The notes under the pieces are model-generated. The model was not told the origin of the DNA, ran no database searches, and saw only the letters and a program-made list of their open reading frames with translations. This document shows positions 59,601 through 64,000 of a stretch of DNA of 64,000 nt, piece after piece. This DNA is from Saxidomus purpurata (taxonomy: Eukaryota; Mollusca; Bivalvia; Venerida; Veneridae). The position numbers and the translations under genes were made by a program. Position 1 is the stretch's first letter, and every line of letters starts with the position of its first letter. The stretch spans positions 11,014,283 through 11,078,282 of the forward strand of contig JAFMSR010000017.1 of the NCBI GenBank assembly GCA_022818135.1. The letters are read 5' to 3'.

Positions 59601-60154
59601 GGACTTCGTCAGATAATATACCACTGTCAATGAAACAATTTTCTTTGTAGTATTTATCGTGATCAAATATTTCCCGTTATACGTCTCAAATTAGTGAGAA
59701 GTCAGTTGCGACAATAAGAAAAAAATACACTCATTGACAAGTAAAACGTGTTGATTGTTTACAAATTTCTCACAGCAACAAAAAAAAGTCAACCATAATA
59801 CGTACAAAGAGATGGTAATTAAGACTACATTGTAACCTCCCTACAACAGCCAACAGCCGGTTGACTGGAAATTGGCCCTTGTCCAGAGGTGGCTGTTGCT
59901 CAGAGGGATTATTTTGCGGTAATATATACAGTATGATCATGATACTGTACATGGATAGTACTGATCAGAAGTCTTGGACACTGATGAGCTTGACATTTAA
60001 TGATAAACAATCGAATAAAAATTTCATTCAAATATCTTTTCTAGCATTTTTCCACTGATAAACAAATCTGATCTGTTCTATTGACTGAAAATTTTCTGAA
60101 AATTGCTTTATGAAAAGCTTTTCCGGTCAAAATTTTGACGGGCGGTCGGTGTAT

Positions 60155-60318
60155 TGCCTACATAAGACATGTCAGAGATTTACACTTTAAAATGTTTTGC
60201 CCTACTTTCTGTGTCTAAGAATTTCTTGGCAACATGGCTTTTATTTACCGGTCAAAAGCATCTTAGTTACGAGGGCAAATTTTTGTTAGATGAATTAATT
60301 TTGTCTTTCGTTTATCGA
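60155..60318 (+). repeat. Perfect 164-bp direct repeat, first copy
   Basis: Identical base for base to 60588-60751 (TGCCTACATAAGACATGTCA to TCGTTTATCGA). The two copies are separated by 269 bp of unrelated, G-rich text with GGTGGCAGTTGGTGAGAGG-type words. Confidence 0.95.
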
Positions 60319-60587
60319 TTGATTTGAGAGGTTTTCTGTCAATTCGGGATAAAAGGTAGTGGCCGTTGGCCGGAGTTTGGAGGTGGCAGTTGGTGAGAGG
60401 TAAAACATATAAAAAACCAACGGGGGGAATAAAAGCTGGCTGTTGTAAGGAGCAAGCTGTTGGTGGGAGGTGACAGTTAGTGGAGGTTACACTGTACTAT
60501 ATTTTATTTAATTGGCAAACTATGGGACGTCATACCCAGTGAGAAAGAATATCAGGCACGGTCCTATAAGAATATCCACAAAATCCC

Positions 60588-60751
60588 TGCCTACATAAGA
60601 CATGTCAGAGATTTACACTTTAAAATGTTTTGCCCTACTTTCTGTGTCTAAGAATTTCTTGGCAACATGGCTTTTATTTACCGGTCAAAAGCATCTTAGT
60701 TACGAGGGCAAATTTTTGTTAGATGAATTAATTTTGTCTTTCGTTTATCGA
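60588..60751 (+). repeat. Perfect 164-bp direct repeat, second copy
   Basis: No mismatch to 60155-60318; offset exactly 433 bp. The flanks differ at both ends. Confidence 0.95.
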
Positions 60752-63700
60752 CTGACGTTCCCAATAGTGTTGATGTCGTAACTAGCACTATTGGCACATG
60801 TTTTAAAGAGGAGTTTCAAATTACATTTATCCTTGAGCACCCACTGGTTGTCACCTTGGATTTTTCATTAGAAATAAAAACAAAGTTATGAAATAACAAC
60901 GGAAATAACCATTTAAATTTTATATAAACCCTTTTACTTTATTGAAGCTGTTGTTGTTAGACTGAAATCCACCAACACATGTGCAGTGAAAATAAGTGTG
61001 TCAAACTCAATAAGTAAAAGCTTAAACTTCCTGGCAAATTGAAAATATGAAATCAATTTGATATTTTTGCAGTTATTCCTCTTTTTGAAAGTAGTGACCA
61101 ACAAAATAATATGTAGTCCCTAAGTTTTGTAATAGAGGGCACTTTTTGCCATTTTTGAAGGTCGCATGACGTTCATTCATAGGGACGCAGACAGTCATAA
61201 AAATTGTTTTCACCAAGTTTCAGAATGTTGTAGAAGTTTGTAGCCTTCCACACACGTAAAGTATTAAAACTATAACGTTTATTTACATTTGTTAGGGAGA
61301 AATATATCGTTCTCAATTTTATTTTCGCATGCTAATAACTGGGGTACCAGCCAGACAAAGTGTCCTATAACATATATGTACAGTCCGAAGTAAAAATGTC
61401 ACTAAGCACAAGAAGAATTAAGACAAATGAATAAGAAACAAGTCAAATGTACTATTGAAAACACAGTGTAGTGCAAGTTGGGAAAAGCTATAATCGCAGT
61501 CCGTATTACTTTATGTTTCACTGAGAATATTTTCCTCATCGCGAATTTCAGAAAGGGTGTAACGGTTGGACTGTTCATAAGAAAATTGTCAGCAAACTGT
61601 GGAGTCCGCCGTATCATTGTCTTAGCCTACATCTGATTAGTGCTATTCTGTAAAAATTCTATTCAATATATATTGCTGCTGTTATCAATGGCCGGTTGTA
61701 TGTTGGACGTTTGAAGCATGAACCGGACAGTAATTAATCTTATTTTATGGATGAGGGGATAGCAAGGTTTGTCGCACTTTTAAATGGTCTGATAATGAAG
61801 CTATAATTTGGATTCATGAATTACCGTAAATGAGCCTTTTACGTATAGAATCGGAAAATACACATAAATTGTCTGAAACTGATATCAACAACATCATATC
61901 AAAATTTAACTGAATGTCTTGAACTGTGTGACTAATGTTACCTAATTACTTTGTAAAGTGTATACAAACAAATGATAAACGGAAATACTTTAGCAAGTTG
62001 AATGTTGGCATTAAAAAGTATTTAAGTCTACAATATTGTTGTTACACGTTTGTATGATCACATGCTTGTAACAAGAATTGATGGGAAATAAAACTTGAAA
62101 CTTGATTAGTTAAGCTCCGCTCTAAAGTCATAATATATCACGTGATGATTAAATATTTCGCTTCACGGCATGTTAACTCTTACATTAAAATAATATTTCG
62201 AATTAACTTGTACGAAAAGACAATTCAAATTTAATGATATTGTATTTTTTCATATTTCTGGTTACATACCATCACATGAAAATTTCACGCTCGCATATTA
62301 TCTCATACTGTTATCTCATACTGTTATGTGCTCAGTGATTTGAGAGCGAAGCTCATCCTCCATAATCGGTGTGAGAGGTAACTTATTCACCTTTACGTAT
62401 TTATTTTAGCCACGAAATGCTTCCTCCTTTTTTAAAGGCATCATTAAAGACGACACGAGTGATTACCTCTTTAAAGGGACCCTACTTTTTCTAACTCAGT
62501 CTAAGTCTTCAGAGTGAACTCCCTTCTTTGAGTAACTCTACTTTTTAAATTAATTAATCCAAATTCTATTGCATTGAGAGATTAATGTGTAACAGTAACA
62601 AAACTAAACTGGTAAAACTTGTCACCTTTTGTAAAAATATTTTATGTCACTTCAAAAATTGACTCAATCTCCTAACTTTTCTGTACTTAAAGGTATCGCA
62701 CAGAAATCTATATTCATATCTGTAATATACAGAATTGTGTATATATTCCTCAAAATATCACATGTTATTTGTATCTAGGATGACAAATGTACATGTTTGT
62801 ATGATCACATGCTTGTAATAAGTCTTGATCAGAAAATAAAACTTGAAACTGGAGTAATACCAGAAACAGATCATATATCTTAGACTAATCTATGTCAGCT
62901 CAATATATCAATATTTTACAAAGCAGGCCTTTTTAACTTTTCATCAATCTGCTTAAATTTATAGTTTTATTTCTATATAATGCGGGTTCGTCTAATTCCG
63001 GATATCGTATAAGTCCGAATACTTTTTTTTCAAAACCACGCAATATCGCCAGTAAATGTACGTGGGCAGACAGTACGTATGTTCTTTTCCAGTTTGCATG
63101 TTTCTTATGTAATACGCTAGGATACAGGGTTGTGTATATTTCTCAATGTCATGGCTTGTTTAGGTTAACTGAACCAGCATAAGTGTATTTTGATTGCAGG
63201 ATTGAATTTGACCGAGGTATTCGGAAGAGACGAAGAAAATTGTAGTGTCGGATCTTCCGCATATCGATTTGTTTTACAACTCATTCTACTTTTGTTTACA
63301 TTGTGATGTTATGTGCATCTTAAATGATATCGTTTTTGCATGATAACATTATTAGGTTCTAACACCGTTGTCCTTATTTCTGTATGAGTCGCAAGTTGCA
63401 ATAAAATGACTATCCCTAGAAAGTACTCCAAAGCAAATCAACGGGCTATATCTCAATTTAAAGTAACATGTTAGGCATGTAACCCTCTCGCTGGCATTTC
63501 TTTTGCGCTAACAGGCTTGCATTTGAAATACTAGATGAGTGTACATATGAACGAAAGAAATTCGAATTCGTATGTCCACTGTGTCAGGAAATACAATCAC
63601 CATCGTACGTTTACGTGATGATACTGGAGTTCAATATTATAGTTTAAATGTTTTGACAGTTAAATTGTTTAATTCTCATGCAAACAGGTATTAGTCACAG

Positions 63701-64000
63701 TCACATGAAGTTTAGACTCCCAATGATCCGCCCCTGCAAGTATACTATCGTAAACTAATGTAAACATATACAAAATATCAAGTAAACAATGTTAAATCAA
63801 GTTCTGAAACAAGTAAAGTCATTTTGAAATAATTTTGATGGAACGCTTGGACTTTTACGGATGAGACTAGAATGGTTTTAGGGCATAATTGTTGCCTTAT
63901 TGATAGACACCAGTGGATATCAGGGGCGTAGCTGCTATTATGCACATCAGGCCCGGGGCTACAGTTTGTTTGGAAAATGAAAAAATTAAAACCATCAAAA
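60752..64000. other. Right end of the window, no gene recognised
   Basis: AT-rich. Apart from the repeat pair at 62.0 and 62.8 kb nothing supportable was found; short ORFs show no similarity to known families. Confidence 0.4.
62040..62855 (+). repeat. Pair of short dispersed repeats (62046-62105, 62793-62855)
   Basis: Both read GTTTGTATGATCACATGCTT GTAA, then ...TTGAT..GAAATAAAACTTGAAACT. Each ends with an AATAAAACTTGAAACT tail, suggesting the 3' end of one SINE-like or retro-copied family. Confidence 0.6.

Overview
The window is eukaryotic and intron-rich, AT-rich and packed with dispersed repeats. It looks like nuclear DNA of a mollusc, most likely a heterodont bivalve. The basis is the repeat style: tandem blocks of about 150 bp containing GGTCAAGGTCA, tRNA-headed SINEs with a GATGAGAC..AAACCGAGGTCC core, TCGAGATA repeats and many small inverted-repeat elements. 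Lectin-like and glycosyltransferase-like genes on few or single exons fit as well. No bacterial genes, CRISPR arrays or operons are present. Species level is inference only.

Layout. (1) 1-10 kb: the 5' part of a minus-strand DCAF13 gene (SSU-processome WD-repeat protein). Exon 1 is at 9935-10004 and exon 2 at 1753-1952; the rest lies off the left edge. The 8-kb intron holds a 1.3-kb Mutator-type non-autonomous transposon with a perfect 9-bp target duplication, a tandem-monomer repeat and a CG-rich island. (2) 13.1-15.6 kb: a plus-strand two-exon gene for a secreted, acidic, nonapeptide-repeat protein with a basic tail; not recognised. (3) 16.8-17.0 kb: a possible minus-strand terminal exon. 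(4) 21.7-23.9 kb: a decayed three-exon C-type lectin domain (minus). An intact paralogue with the same exon structure lies at 54.3-57.3 kb (minus). (5) 28.7-30.7 kb: a single-exon membrane protein joining a GT31-like galactosyltransferase domain to a STELLO/DUF288 domain. A convergent single-exon paralogue at 35.7-36.6 kb (minus) has the first domain only and is followed by a 31-bp minisatellite. (6) 37.9-41.7 kb: a tandem repeat split by a 3.1-kb TTAA-flanked element that itself carries a tRNA-like sequence. (7) 42-44.3 kb: a 20-bp minisatellite and remains of a non-LTR retrotransposon. (8) 46-64 kb: foldback elements, an inverted pair of tandem repeats 10 kb apart carrying consensus estrogen-response-element palindromes, and a perfect 164-bp duplication.

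The genes do not form a pathway. The most interesting items are the GT31-STELLO fusion with its one-domain neighbour, the secreted repeat protein, the lectin copy that lost both cysteines of one disulfide, and the repeat family that spreads ERE palindromes. All exon models are read by eye from splice signals and frame; none was tested against transcripts or databases.
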